A DNA stretch of 64,000 nt, taken from assembly GCA_902780385.1 (NCBI GenBank), contig CACZFF010000008.1, positions 1 through 64,000 on the forward strand. The letters are read 5' to 3'. A model generated the notes under the pieces. It was not told the origin of the DNA. It saw nothing but the letters and a program-made list of their open reading frames with translations, and made no database searches. The translations under genes and the position numbers were made by a program. This DNA comes from an uncultured Lachnospiraceae bacterium (GTDB lineage Bacteria > Bacillota > Clostridia > Lachnospirales > Lachnospiraceae). Of the stretch, positions 41,103 to 49,573 are shown piece by piece. Every line of letters begins with the position of its first letter. Within the stretch, counting starts at the first letter, position 1.

Positions 41103-42215
41103 ATGAAAAATACAGGATTAAGGTTGACAGCTGCAGCCCTTGCCTTGATGGTTGCAGCAGGAACTCAGGCAGTTCCCGCATTTGCGGTGCAGAGTCAGAG
41201 CCTGTCTGCGCAGGAAGCCGATACTGCTTCGTCCGCGCGTTCCAGGCGGGAACTGGAAGGGCAGAGCATGAACAGTGTGTACCTGCTTCCCGACAGCGAC
41301 ACCTACTATATCTCCGAATCTGACATAAGCTGGATGGACGACAATGAGCTTATGCTGGCGAGGAATGAATTCTATGCGCGGCGCGGGCGGAAATTTGTTA
41401 CAAAGTCTATCCAGGACTATTTTAACAGGCAGGGTTGGTACAACGGCACGATCGATCCTGACGACTTCACACCCGAGATGTTCAACCGCTATGAGCAGGC
41501 CAACGTGGACTTTATCGTCGCCTATGAGACAAAGCGGAAGGAAGTCCGGGCACAGAAGAAGAATGAACCTAGGGCTCACACCGGAATATCTGGTTCCGGG
41601 CCTGATGTGTTTGAGGAGGAGGCACAGTATACCGAGATTGTGGATCTCTACGGGGATGCGCTCCACGACAGCTGGTCAGAAGATGATTATGCTGTTGCCG
41701 GAATGAACGGTCTGGCGTCAGGGCTGGAGAGCCCGGAGGATCTGGGATATGTCTACAAGGACCTTGATGGGGACGGAAACGGGGAACTCCTGATCGGACC
41801 GACGGATCCCCAGCTCTACGGAGAGGGAGCTGTCTTCGAGATCTATACGATTGATGACGGCCTTGCGGTGGAAGTTGCCGCGAGTGATGAGGACGATTTC
41901 TACTATGTCTGCGAGGACAATACCATCCGCAGAGAAGTCTTCCTTGAAGACGGCCACTGGCAGATCGATTATTATGATTTCAAGGATGGCGGACTGGTCT
42001 GCAAGGAAATCCTGGTCATGGATGAAGGCATGGATAAGGAAGATCCCTGGTTTCTTGTTGAAGATGTCGAAAATCAGGAATCGGGACATTTGACCGGTGT
42101 GAGCGGACACGGAGAAGAGCACCAGCAGGAATACAAAGCGATTTCCTATGAGGAAGCCTCGGGTGTGCGCGCCTCTTACGTGGCCGAAAATCTGGGATTA
42201 ATTCCTCTTGAATAA
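41103..42215 (+). CDS. secreted YARHG-domain protein
   Basis: 370 residues. Signal peptide (LRLTAAALALMVAAGTQAVP, cleavage near AFA-VQ). The YARHG domain lies at about 65-145 with LMLARNEFYARRGRKF and IQDYFNRQGWYNG. A C-terminal half with acidic YKDLDGDGNGELLIGP follows, resembling a calcium-binding loop. YARHG proteins are extracellular, common in gut Clostridia and uncharacterised; binding to peptidoglycan or polymers is guessed. GGAGG lies six bases before this ATG; ATG at 41100 is also possible. An inverted copy of the four-hairpin repeat begins right after the stop. Confidence 0.85.
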   Translation: MKNTGLRLTAAALALMVAAGTQAVPAFAVQSQSLSAQEADTASSARSRRELEGQSMNSVYLLPDSDTYYISESDISWMDDNELMLARNEFYARRGRKFVTKSIQDYFNRQGWYNGTIDPDDFTPEMFNRYEQANVDFIVAYETKRKEVRAQKKNEPRAHTGISGSGPDVFEEEAQYTEIVDLYGDALHDSWSEDDYAVAGMNGLASGLESPEDLGYVYKDLDGDGNGELLIGPTDPQLYGEGAVFEIYTIDDGLAVEVAASDEDDFYYVCEDNTIRREVFLEDGHWQIDYYDFKDGGLVCKEILVMDEGMDKEDPWFLVEDVENQESGHLTGVSGHGEEHQQEYKAISYEEASGVRASYVAENLGLIPLE

Positions 42216-42219
42216 ACAG

Positions 42220-42388
42220 CTTTTCCGAACATGCCGCTCGTAAGGGCGTCAACACATGCTTCGCATGTGTACGAGGGGAAATACGCGGAGGCGTTTTCTC
42301 CGAAGGAATCAGAGGAGCTTTGGGCCGTCCCGCGGCACAAAGCTCTGAGAATGAAAAATCTTGTATCGACAAGATTTTTCATTCTTGG
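42220..42388 (-). repeat. four-hairpin element, third copy (inverted)
   Basis: Read on the minus strand it gives the same order of hairpins as 33934-34210. The first stem is rebuilt (GAATGAAAAATCTTG / CAAGATTTTTCATTC), a near-identical GAGCTTTG / CAAAGCTC stem follows, then the GGAGAAAACGCCTCCGCG arm and the GAGCGGCATG end. An extra ACACATGC / GCATGTGT hairpin is inserted before the last arm. It fills the space between the convergent YARHG and murT genes. Confidence 0.8.
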
Positions 42389-42405
42389 AAGCAGTGTACA
42401 TTAGA

Positions 42406-42457
42406 GCGGCGGTGCCGGTGTGATCTGTCAGATCACGCAGGCACCGCCGCATTGTTT
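42406..42457 (+). terminator. strong terminator between the YARHG and murT genes
   Basis: GCGGCGGTGCC / GGCACCGCCGC with an inner GTGATC / GATCAC extension, followed by ATTGTTT. The next 90 bases (42458-42548) are A/T-rich and empty. Confidence 0.75.
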
Positions 42458-42548
42458 ACATCTTTTTTACTACATAAATGAAACTTTATTATTTAAGTGA
42501 AACCCTTATTACTTTACTCTTATTATTTCACCCCTGTTTTTTTACGCT

Positions 42549-43934
42549 TTATTCCCAGAAATCGCGGGAGCCGGTATCGGGGCTGAGGGCATCCCTGAGC
42601 TCCATCATGGCAGTGTAGTTGGGGAGCAGGAATACGGGATTCTGCTCTTCTTTCAGTTTTTCAACAAGAGCCTTGTAGTCGGTGAAGAGCTCGGTGGTCT
42701 CTTCGGAGGCGCCGGCCTTCTGCAGGCGGGCGTAGAGGTCCTCTGCCTTGTCCCCTCCCACATAGAGCTTCTTCAGGTGGGGGTCGCTGACCAGTTTTTC
42801 GTAATCTGTGGTCTCGATCCAGGAAATATCGTGGCCGTCGCCAGTGCGGTTGTTGAGGCAGAGAACAGCACTGAAATCCTCACCCAGGCCTGTTATATAG
42901 GTGAAAGCCTGGTTGCAGCCTGCGGGATTCTTGACCAGGATCATCTGCAGTCGATTGCCCTGAAGATCAAAGGCCTCGAGACGTCCGAAGGAAGCACGCG
43001 CAGTGGACAGCGCGTCGACGGCTTCCTTTGCGGGCAGTTTTAAGGCGAGGATCGCAGCTACGGAAGCGGCGGCATTATAAATATTGTAGACAGCGGGCAG
43101 AGCGATGCGGACTTCCTGGTCCTCTGCCTTTTTGCCGGGGCGCATATGCACCACGGATCCCGATGCGGATTTTTCCGTGATGGAAGTTACGGCTACATCC
43201 GGGTCATGGCGCTTATAGCCGCACTGCGGGCAGCGGAAGCCTCCCAGCTGGGCGTAGATATGGAAGTCATAGGTGTAATCACTTCCGCATTTGGGGCATT
43301 TTCCTGCATCGGCGAGGTCGACCTGACCCTGGGTTCCCACTGTCTCGTTGAGGCCGTACCAGACAACTTTATTGGGCACATCGATCGCAAGAGACGCAGA
43401 GACGGGGTCTTCGGCATTGAGCACCAGGACGGATCCGGGGCTTCGCTCAACACCTGTCCGGATCTCCTTAAGCGTATTCTGCACGCCGCCGTAGCGGTCG
43501 ACCTGGTCACTGAACAGGTTTGTAACTACGATCGCTTTGGGACGGATATAGGGGACAACCTGCTTCAGGGCAGCCTCATCGCATTCAAGTACAGCATATT
43601 CATGCTGAGCCTTGCCTTTCCAGTCCGCACTGCAGATCAGATCGGAGGCGATTCCGTGGAGAAGATTGGCGCCGGACTTATTCAAAAGACAGTCGTGCCC
43701 TGCGGATGTCAGCGCGTGTTCGATCATATTGCAGGTAGTGGTCTTGCCATTTGTGCCGGTGACGACGATGATCTTCATCCCGCTGGAGACGGCGGAAAGG
43801 ATATTCCTGGAAACCTTCAGCCCGACTATGCCCGGGATCGCGGTTCCGCCCCGCCCGGTTTTACGGAGAATAAAGCGGGTCATTTTGCATGCTGCGACAG
43901 AAGCGGCAGCATGAAGAGTATTCGGTTTTTTCAT
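42549..43934 (-). CDS. murT: MurT-type Mur ligase (lipid II isoglutaminyl synthase subunit)
   Basis: 461 residues. Mur ligase ATP loop VVTGTNGKTTTCNMIEHAL near 60, the Cys4 zinc ribbon CPKCGSDY...CPQCG inserted near 218-245, and the DUF1727 C-terminal domain with NNRTGDGHDISWIE near 370. MurT with the glutaminase GatD amidates the second residue of the lipid II stem peptide to D-isoglutamine. AAAGGAG precedes the ATG. gatD, normally the next gene, is not adjacent on either side here, so the ammonia-supplying partner must be elsewhere or absent. Confidence 0.9.
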   Translation of the reverse strand: MKKPNTLHAAASVAACKMTRFILRKTGRGGTAIPGIVGLKVSRNILSAVSSGMKIIVVTGTNGKTTTCNMIEHALTSAGHDCLLNKSGANLLHGIASDLICSADWKGKAQHEYAVLECDEAALKQVVPYIRPKAIVVTNLFSDQVDRYGGVQNTLKEIRTGVERSPGSVLVLNAEDPVSASLAIDVPNKVVWYGLNETVGTQGQVDLADAGKCPKCGSDYTYDFHIYAQLGGFRCPQCGYKRHDPDVAVTSITEKSASGSVVHMRPGKKAEDQEVRIALPAVYNIYNAAASVAAILALKLPAKEAVDALSTARASFGRLEAFDLQGNRLQMILVKNPAGCNQAFTYITGLGEDFSAVLCLNNRTGDGHDISWIETTDYEKLVSDPHLKKLYVGGDKAEDLYARLQKAGASEETTELFTDYKALVEKLKEEQNPVFLLPNYTAMMELRDALSPDTGSRDFWE

Positions 43935-43951
43935 GGTGCTCCTTTCTAAAG

Positions 43952-44066
43952 CTATTCTGAATCTATTCTGATCGATCTGTCCTGACCGATCTGTTCTGAC
44001 CGATCTATTCTGACCAATCTATCCTGATCAATCTATTCTTATAAATCTTATTCTTATAAATCTATT
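43952..44066. repeat. 14-bp tandem array in the murT leader
   Basis: About eight units with consensus CTATTCTGACCGAT (variants CTGTCCTGACCGAT, CTATCCTGATCAAT, CTATTCTTATAAAT), progressively changed from left to right. It starts 18 bases upstream of the murT ATG, so it lies in the murT leader or promoter. Confidence 0.8.
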
Positions 44067-44175
44067 GTGGTCATTCAGGCCCTCAACAGGGCGTAAATAC
44101 CTTGTCTGCTCAAACATCCGGACATGGTTACAGCAGGCGCTCTTTCATGAAGGGTGTGTTCAAGTAACGGTTTAT

Positions 44176-44189
44176 TGTAACATGTTACA
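44176..44189. promoter_or_regulatory. 14-bp palindrome between divergent murT and yfcE
   Basis: TGTAACATGTTACA is a perfect palindrome in an A/T-rich stretch, a plausible operator. Nothing else is recognised in 44067-44320. Confidence 0.4.
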
Positions 44190-44320
44190 GGTCAAAGGTA
44201 ATCGTTTTTTTTACAGACAGAGCAAAAAAACCTGTCCGAAATCCGGTATATGCAGTTGTAAGTTGGCAATACAGATGATAGGATTGTTCATGATTATAGC
44301 GAAAGGATACTTGCAGATTT

Positions 44321-44821
44321 ATGAAAATACTGATCATAAGCGATTCGCACGGGCATCATGATCTCATGCGCAGGGCGATCGGCCAGGAAGCGCCGATCGA
44401 CATGCTGATCCATGCAGGAGATGTGGAGGGAGACCTCGAAAGTATTCTCGGGGATAAAAGAGAGTATGAGATCCGCGCGGTTGCCGGAAATATGGACTGG
44501 TCTGATTCCATGGAGGATGAACTTTGCTTTCCGGTCTGCGGCCACAGGATCTACCTTGCCCACGGCCACAGGCACGGTGTTCACAGCGGAACGAAAAGGC
44601 TTGTGGAGAGGGCAAAGGAGCTGGGAGCTGATATCGCGATCTACGGGCACATTCATATGCCTGATTATGCAACGGAGGACGGAGTCCTGGTGATCAATCC
44701 CGGCAGTGTTGCCAAGCCCCGGCAGGAAGGCTGGCGCAAGAGCTATGCTGTCATGACCATTGCCGAAGACGGCACACTGGATGTCAGATTTAAATATCTC
44801 CCCCGGCGTCCTTTTTTCTGA
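44321..44821 (+). CDS. yfcE: YfcE/MJ0936-type metallophosphoesterase
   Basis: 166 residues, a compact cytoplasmic two-metal phosphodiesterase. Motifs in order: MKILIISDSHGH, IHAGDVEGD, VAGNMDW, AHGHRHGV and YGHIHMPDY, ending with INPGSVAKPRQ. Characterised relatives cleave artificial phosphodiesters; the natural substrate is unknown. The AAAGGA site is rather far (13 bases) from the ATG. A PrsW-like gene follows 47 bases downstream on the same strand, probably in the same operon. Confidence 0.9.
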   Translation: MKILIISDSHGHHDLMRRAIGQEAPIDMLIHAGDVEGDLESILGDKREYEIRAVAGNMDWSDSMEDELCFPVCGHRIYLAHGHRHGVHSGTKRLVERAKELGADIAIYGHIHMPDYATEDGVLVINPGSVAKPRQEGWRKSYAVMTIAEDGTLDVRFKYLPRRPFF

Positions 44822-44868
44822 ACGGTCAGGTATTTTCACAGAACTTACATATACGGAAAGGATAAAAA

Positions 44869-45582
44869 ATGACGATTTTACTTATGGCGAGTCTCATTCC
44901 GCCGCTCTTTCTCCTCTGGAAAGTATATCAAAATGATACGATCGAAAAAGAGCCGACCAGACTACTGATTGGCATCTTTGTACTTGGAATGATCTCAACA
45001 ATTCCCGCCGGTATTCTTGAGATGATAGGGAGCGCTATTCTGGCAGCTGCTCTTGGTGTGCAGCCGGGTGTCTCTTCAAGCGGCATGAGGATCTTCAACT
45101 TGTTCTTTTATTTTATTGTCGTAGGCGGAGCGGAAGAACTTGTCAAGTTTCTGGCTATGAGGATTCCCACCTGGCGCAATCGGGCCTTCAATTATGTTTT
45201 TGACGGCGTTGTTTACGGTGTGACGGCTGCACTGGGTTTTGCCGCCCTGGAAAATGTTCTGTATGTACTGGATACAGGACTGTCGACCGCAGGGATTCGC
45301 GCGTGGACGGCAATCCCCCTCCACTGTATCGCGGGTATCTTCATGGGACATTATTATGGCATTGCCAAAGCAGCGGAACGATGGGGCGACAGGAAGGTCA
45401 AAAACCGTATGCTGCGCCGCAGCATTCTGATCCCAATGCTTATCCACGGTGCCTACGATTTTATTGCTTCGGATGAAAGTCCCCTGCTTGTTTTTGTGTT
45501 CTTTGCCTATATCATCGTCCTGGATGTTTTAGCTTATCGTTCACTGAAGAGTTATTCGCAGCACGATGTCAACCTGGAATGA
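44869..45582 (+). CDS. PrsW-type intramembrane protease
   Basis: 237 residues with about seven membrane helices. PrsW landmarks: GGAEELVKFLAMR with the double Glu, FDGVVYGVTAALGFAALENVL near 115-135, AIPLHCIAGIFMGHYYG and LIPMLIHGAYDF, whose His and Asp complete the putative metal site. In Bacillus PrsW starts cleavage of the anti-sigma factor RsiW. No sigma/anti-sigma pair is in this window. GGAAAGGAT precedes the ATG. A cUUCGg-capped hairpin (CAGGCACGC / GCGTGCCTG, 45590-45613) follows the stop without a T-run. Confidence 0.88.
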   Translation: MTILLMASLIPPLFLLWKVYQNDTIEKEPTRLLIGIFVLGMISTIPAGILEMIGSAILAAALGVQPGVSSSGMRIFNLFFYFIVVGGAEELVKFLAMRIPTWRNRAFNYVFDGVVYGVTAALGFAALENVLYVLDTGLSTAGIRAWTAIPLHCIAGIFMGHYYGIAKAAERWGDRKVKNRMLRRSILIPMLIHGAYDFIASDESPLLVFVFFAYIIVLDVLAYRSLKSYSQHDVNLE

Positions 45583-45676
45583 TCCGTGGGGCAGGCACGC
45601 CTTCGGGCGTGCCTGAACGACGGCAATTGTTTTCTGATTAAACAGATAATTTTCTGAATATATTTTTGGAAATATT

Positions 45677-45812
45677 TGTTACAAGTCACACCTGCATCAG
45701 ACTCGAGGTGTTTTCACGCGTTCTTTGCGTGAAAACCCGAGTTAAACGGCGAATGCCCATCCCCGAAGGGGATTTGGAATGGGCATTCGCAACGTTTCCG
45801 GTCTGCCATGCG
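45677..45812 (+). repeat. relative of the MITE-like element with covarying stems
   Basis: Shares TGTTAC at the left, the CACCTG block, CGAGG-GTTTT...AAAACCCGAGTT and ACGGCG junctions with the element at 22781. The first stem reads TTTTCACGC / GCGTGAAAA instead of TTTTGCGCG / CGCGCAAAA, and the second GCGAATGCCCAT / ATGGGCATTCGC. Both remain base-paired, so selection or a shared mechanism kept the structure. No right-hand inverted end or target duplication is seen. Confidence 0.65.
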
Positions 45813-45854
45813 GTATATTATCTATTGTCCGTTGCGAAAGCAGCGAAATAGAAT

Positions 45855-45927
45855 GCGATAGTAGTACAGTTGGTAGTACGCCACCTTGCCAAGGTGGAGG
45901 TCGCGAGTTCGAGCCTCGTCTATCGCT
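45855..45927 (+). tRNA. tRNA-Gly (GCC)
   Basis: 73-base cloverleaf: acceptor GCGATAG / CTATCGC, D-stem GTAC / GTAC, anticodon stem CCACC / GGTGG with loop TTGCCAA (anticodon GCC), TTCGAGC T-loop and discriminator T. CCA is not encoded. Confidence 0.95.
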
Positions 45928-45966
45928 CTGATGAGATCTTCAGGATTCCCATCATCAATTATATAT

Positions 45967-46039
45967 GCGATAGTAGTACAGTTGGTAGTACGCCACCTTG
46001 CCAAGGTGGAGGTCGCGAGTTCGAGCCTCGTCTATCGCT
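45967..46039 (+). tRNA. tRNA-Gly (GCC), second copy
   Basis: Identical in all 73 bases to the copy at 45855, 39 bases after it, also lacking CCA. The two are presumably cut from one transcript ending at the terminator at 46046. Confidence 0.95.
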
Positions 46040-46045
46040 CTTCAG

Positions 46046-46079
46046 ACCCGGAAATCCATAATAGATTTCCGGGTTTTTA
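46046..46079 (+). terminator. terminator of the tRNA-Gly transcript
   Basis: ACCCGGAAATC pairs with GATTTCCGGGT around an eight-base loop and continues TTTT. Confidence 0.85.
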
Positions 46080-46228
46080 CTTGTTTCACTCTTATTTTTG
46101 CGGACCTGGGCGGGTGCCCGCAAACATGTATACCTATGGCTGACCGGCTCCCGGGACCTGGATTTTTCCGGGGCCGGACAAATGCTGCGGCTTCTGATGG
46201 ATTGTGCTTATCATCGGGGAACAGGCTT

Positions 46229-47116
46229 ATGGAATTCTTTCTGCAGGAACTTGATAGGAAACGTGTCAACCTGCCTCCTCTGGATGCGGGAAAGCTGAAA
46301 TATTTTGCCTGCATTATCATGCTGATCGATCATGTGGCATGTGTCTTTCTGGAAACCGCACATACCGAGTACGGTCAATCGTTTATGTACTCCCTTCCGC
46401 GGGGCGAGCTTATAGACAGCCTTTTGAGGGCAGTCGGCAGACAGGCCTTTCCCATTTTCTGCTTTTTCCTGGTGGAAGGATTTCTGAAAACACGCAGCCG
46501 TCCAAAGTACTTTATGAGACTTCTTCTGTTTGCTGTTTTATCCCAGTATCCTTTCCAGAAAAGCATTTTTCCCCGTGCGATGTATTTTCATGGCAGTGTG
46601 ATGTGCACATTGGCCATAGGCATGCTGACGATCTGGGTGATCGAAGCTATGAGACATGCCTTTCTGACGAAAAATGCATTTGATACAGAAGGTGAGAAGA
46701 GCCAAAACGGTTTCGGGAATCTGCCGGGCAGCGCCGGGGAGGGAAATCCTTTAACAATGATCACAAAGGATGCCTCCGGCATCTTTTACGCGGGTCTTTT
46801 TCTTCTGGTATCCTGCAGCACCGTATATGGCTTTTGCAGACTTGCTGCTCTTCTCCGCACAGACTACTCCTACGGGGGTGTCATTACGATCGTCCTCCTG
46901 TATATCTTTCAAAAATACAGAATTCCGGGCTTGTTCATTTCTTGGGCATGGCTGTCGTGGTATAATAGGCTGGAGCTGTATTCCGCACCTGCATTTTTCA
47001 TGCTGGCCTGTTACAACGGACAGCGCGGAAGACAGCACAAGTATTTCTTCTATATCTTTTATCCCGCACATCTGCTGGTCCTCTTTCTTCTGCGCAGACA
47101 CTTTTTCGGCATATAG
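46229..47116 (+). CDS. TraX family membrane protein
   Basis: 295 residues from an ATG eight bases after GGGGA; longer frames upstream overlap the tRNA and are not credible. TraX features: KYFACIIMLIDHVACVFLE at the N-terminus, VGRQAFPIFCFFLVEGFLKT near 70 and FYIFYPAHLLVLFLL at the C-terminus, with about eight membrane helices. TraX acetylates F-pilin in plasmid systems, while chromosomal Firmicute homologues resemble acyltransferases and are uncharacterised. There are no conjugation genes here, so an envelope acyltransferase role is more likely. A polar insert sits near 140-165. Confidence 0.85.
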   Translation: MEFFLQELDRKRVNLPPLDAGKLKYFACIIMLIDHVACVFLETAHTEYGQSFMYSLPRGELIDSLLRAVGRQAFPIFCFFLVEGFLKTRSRPKYFMRLLLFAVLSQYPFQKSIFPRAMYFHGSVMCTLAIGMLTIWVIEAMRHAFLTKNAFDTEGEKSQNGFGNLPGSAGEGNPLTMITKDASGIFYAGLFLLVSCSTVYGFCRLAALLRTDYSYGGVITIVLLYIFQKYRIPGLFISWAWLSWYNRLELYSAPAFFMLACYNGQRGRQHKYFFYIFYPAHLLVLFLLRRHFFGI

Positions 47117-47172
47117 AGGGTATATAGGGGGAGTTAAGAGATGGGATGAAATCATGCGAAAGGAGGCAATGC

Positions 47173-48774
47173 ATGGAACTGCAGTTTATCGGAGCGGCTC
47201 ACGAAGTGACCGGGAGCTGTCATTACATACAGGTTGGAAGCAAAAATATTCTGGTTGACTGTGGTATGCGGCAGGGCGGAATGAAGTACGAGAATGTGCC
47301 TCTCCCTGTCTCTGCATCCAAAATTGATTTCGTGATCGTGACACATGCCCACATTGATCATACAGGTATGCTGCCCAAACTCTATAAGGACGGGTTCCGC
47401 GGGCAGGTCGTCGCGACAGAAGCTACTGCAAGTCTGTGCGATATCATGCTGCGAGACTCCGCCCATATCCAGACAATGGAGGCTGAGTGGAGGAACAAAA
47501 AGGAAAAACGCAGCGGCAGCGAGGAGCCATATGAAGCGATCTATACCATGGAGGACGCACTGAATCTGATCCGGCTGATCGCTCCCTATTCGTATGGAAA
47601 TATCTATACACTCTGCGACGGTGTCCGCTTCCGCTTCACTGACATCGGACACCTGCTTGGTTCCGCCAGCGTGGAGATCTGGCTCACGGAGGGCCGTACG
47701 GAAAAAAAGATCGTGTTCTCCGGAGATATCGGAAATAAGGACCAGCCCCTGCTCAAGGATCCTGCCCTTACGGATTCGGCGGATTATGTCGTGATGGAAT
47801 CCACCTACGGCGACCGCCTGCACGAGGGAGACTGGGCGCCCCCCGTCGAGGAACTTGCAGAGATCCTCAAGGACACTTTTACCAGAGGGGGAAATGTTGT
47901 CATCCCTTCTTTCGCGGTGGGCAGGACCCAGGTCATGCTCTATTATCTGCGCCAGATCAAGCAGAATAATATGCTGCCTGAGTTCAAAAATTTCCCGGTC
48001 TATGTGGACAGCCCCCTTTCGGTGGAGGCCACGGAAATATTCCTGGAAAATGAAGATAAATGCTACGACGAAGAGGCCATGGCTCTGATTCGGCAGGGGA
48101 TCAATCCGATCACATTCCCGGGCCTGAGACTCACCATCTCCACGGAGGAGTCAAAGCAGATCCTGGAGGACTATGATCCCAAAGTGATCATCAGCGCATC
48201 CGGTATGTGCGACGCCGGCCGTATCAAGCATCACTTAAAACACAATCTCTGGAGACCGGACAGCACAATTCTTTTCGTCGGTTACCAGTCTCCGGGTTCA
48301 CCCGGCAGGAGGATCCTGGAGGGCGCCGAGGAGATCAAGATCTTCGGCGAGCCTGTAGCGGTGAAGGCAAAGATTGAAAGCCTCAGGAGTCTGTCCGGCC
48401 ACGCGGACAAAAACGGTCTGCTCGAATGGATCGGGGGATTTAAGGAAAAGCCCCGTCAGGTCTTTGTTGTCCACGGCGACGACGAAGTGGCGACGGAATT
48501 TGCCATGACCCTCAGCGAAAAGGGATACTCCGCCATGGCTCCTTTCAGCGGGACCCGCTTTGATCTCGCGACCGGCAAATTTATCGAGATCACCAGGGGC
48601 GTCCTGCTCTCGAAGGCGGCCAAGGCACGCATGGTCTCCGATTCCTACACCAGGCTGAAACTCACTTCCAAGAAGCTTCAGGAGATGATCGAAGCCAGCA
48701 CCGGCCTTCCCAACAAGGATCTGGAGAAGTTCACGAAGGATCTTGAGAAACTCATGGAAAAATATCAGAGATAA
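47173..48774 (+). CDS. beta-CASP metallo-beta-lactamase ribonuclease-like protein
   Basis: 533 residues. Zinc motif THAHIDHTG near 67, ESTYGDR and the beta-CASP domain with SFAVGRTQVMLYYL, then ASGMCDAGRIKHH and the RMMBL motif LSGHADKNGLLEW near 415. This is the CPSF73-like branch, predicted RNA endonuclease or 5'-exonuclease acting in the cytoplasm. AAAGGAGG six bases upstream fixes the ATG at 47173. It lies 56 bases after traX and 111 before a DHFR gene on the same strand. Confidence 0.9.
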   Translation: MELQFIGAAHEVTGSCHYIQVGSKNILVDCGMRQGGMKYENVPLPVSASKIDFVIVTHAHIDHTGMLPKLYKDGFRGQVVATEATASLCDIMLRDSAHIQTMEAEWRNKKEKRSGSEEPYEAIYTMEDALNLIRLIAPYSYGNIYTLCDGVRFRFTDIGHLLGSASVEIWLTEGRTEKKIVFSGDIGNKDQPLLKDPALTDSADYVVMESTYGDRLHEGDWAPPVEELAEILKDTFTRGGNVVIPSFAVGRTQVMLYYLRQIKQNNMLPEFKNFPVYVDSPLSVEATEIFLENEDKCYDEEAMALIRQGINPITFPGLRLTISTEESKQILEDYDPKVIISASGMCDAGRIKHHLKHNLWRPDSTILFVGYQSPGSPGRRILEGAEEIKIFGEPVAVKAKIESLRSLSGHADKNGLLEWIGGFKEKPRQVFVVHGDDEVATEFAMTLSEKGYSAMAPFSGTRFDLATGKFIEITRGVLLSKAAKARMVSDSYTRLKLTSKKLQEMIEASTGLPNKDLEKFTKDLEKLMEKYQR

Positions 48775-48885
48775 AAATAAGAGGTATGAAGGCATCGCAT
48801 TTGCGGGCCTGCCGGCATGGATCATTGCGTCCCGACTGAATCCGCAACCGTTCAAAAACCTGAAATTTAAGGAGAAGGATAGTAT

Positions 48886-49377
48886 ATGAATCTGATCGCA
48901 GCAGTAGACCGGAACTGGGCCATTGGAAACAAGGGACAGCTCCTCGTCCGCATTCCCAACGATCACAAGATGTTCCGCCAGGAGACACTGGACAAGGTCG
49001 TTGTCTACGGAAGAAAAACGCTCGAGACATTTCCTCTCTCGCAGCCTCTGGACAGGCGGGTGAACATTATTCTGTCAACAAATAAAAGCCTCCAGGTGCG
49101 TAACGCCCTGGTCGTCCACAGTATCGAGGAGCTTCTGGAAGCATGCAGGGCATATGAGTCCGACGATATTTATGTCATCGGCGGCGCCAGCGTCTACAGG
49201 CAGCTGCTGCCCTATTGTGATACTGCCCACATCACCAAGATCGATTATGCCTATCAGGCGGATGCCTGGTTCCCGAATCTGGACGAAGATCCGGACTGGA
49301 AGATCACTGCCGACAGCGAAGAACAGACCTATTTTGATATTGAATATCAGTTCCTGAAATACGAGAGGATCAAATGA
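48886..49377 (+). CDS. folA: dihydrofolate reductase
   Basis: 163 residues. Reduces dihydrofolate to tetrahydrofolate with NADPH. Seen: MNLIAAVDRNWAIGNKGQLL, the substrate Asp in RIPNDHKMF, the NADPH site VVYGRKTLETFP and DIYVIGGASVYRQLLPYCD, then the C-terminal strand. AAGGAGAAGG precedes the ATG. thyA, a frequent neighbour, is not present. The entry region reads VRIPNDH in place of the common WHLPEDL, a modest divergence. Confidence 0.93.
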   Translation: MNLIAAVDRNWAIGNKGQLLVRIPNDHKMFRQETLDKVVVYGRKTLETFPLSQPLDRRVNIILSTNKSLQVRNALVVHSIEELLEACRAYESDDIYVIGGASVYRQLLPYCDTAHITKIDYAYQADAWFPNLDEDPDWKITADSEEQTYFDIEYQFLKYERIK

Positions 49378-49444
49378 GACTCTGCAGGATGCCTGAAAAT
49401 GCAAGGCGGTCTGTACACATTTCCCCCGCAGAATCCGGGGCAAA

Positions 49445-49536
49445 AAACGAATCCTGTTCACCCGCACTGATTGGCGTGAAGAGACAGGAAAAACGAATTC
49501 TGTCCACCTGCGCCGGTTGGCGTGAAGAGACAGGAA
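49445..49536. repeat. 46-bp direct duplication upstream of the PrsA-like gene
   Basis: Two adjacent 46-base copies (49445-49490 and 49491-49536) beginning AAACGAAT and ending GGCGTGAAGAGACAGGAA, with about seven differences. They occupy most of the spacer after the DHFR gene. Confidence 0.75.
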
Positions 49537-49573
49537 AAACAGGAAACTATAGCAGGAAGGAAACAGAAACAAT

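Noticed and set aside
43952..44066. CRISPR array
   Set aside because: Units are 14 bp, directly adjacent and without unique spacers, and no cas gene is present; the same holds for the 10-bp arrays.
45855..46039. Integration site of a mobile island at the tRNA-Gly pair
   Set aside because: No integrase or partial tRNA repeat is found nearby; the two tRNAs are complete copies in one transcript.
45998..46228. N-terminal extension of TraX beginning inside the second tRNA-Gly
   Set aside because: It would translate tRNA and terminator sequence; the ATG at 46229 has a proper ribosome site and begins where the family does.
46229..47116. Conjugative element based on the TraX gene
   Set aside because: No relaxase, coupling protein, integrase or att duplication is visible; chromosomal TraX homologues occur alone in Firmicutes.
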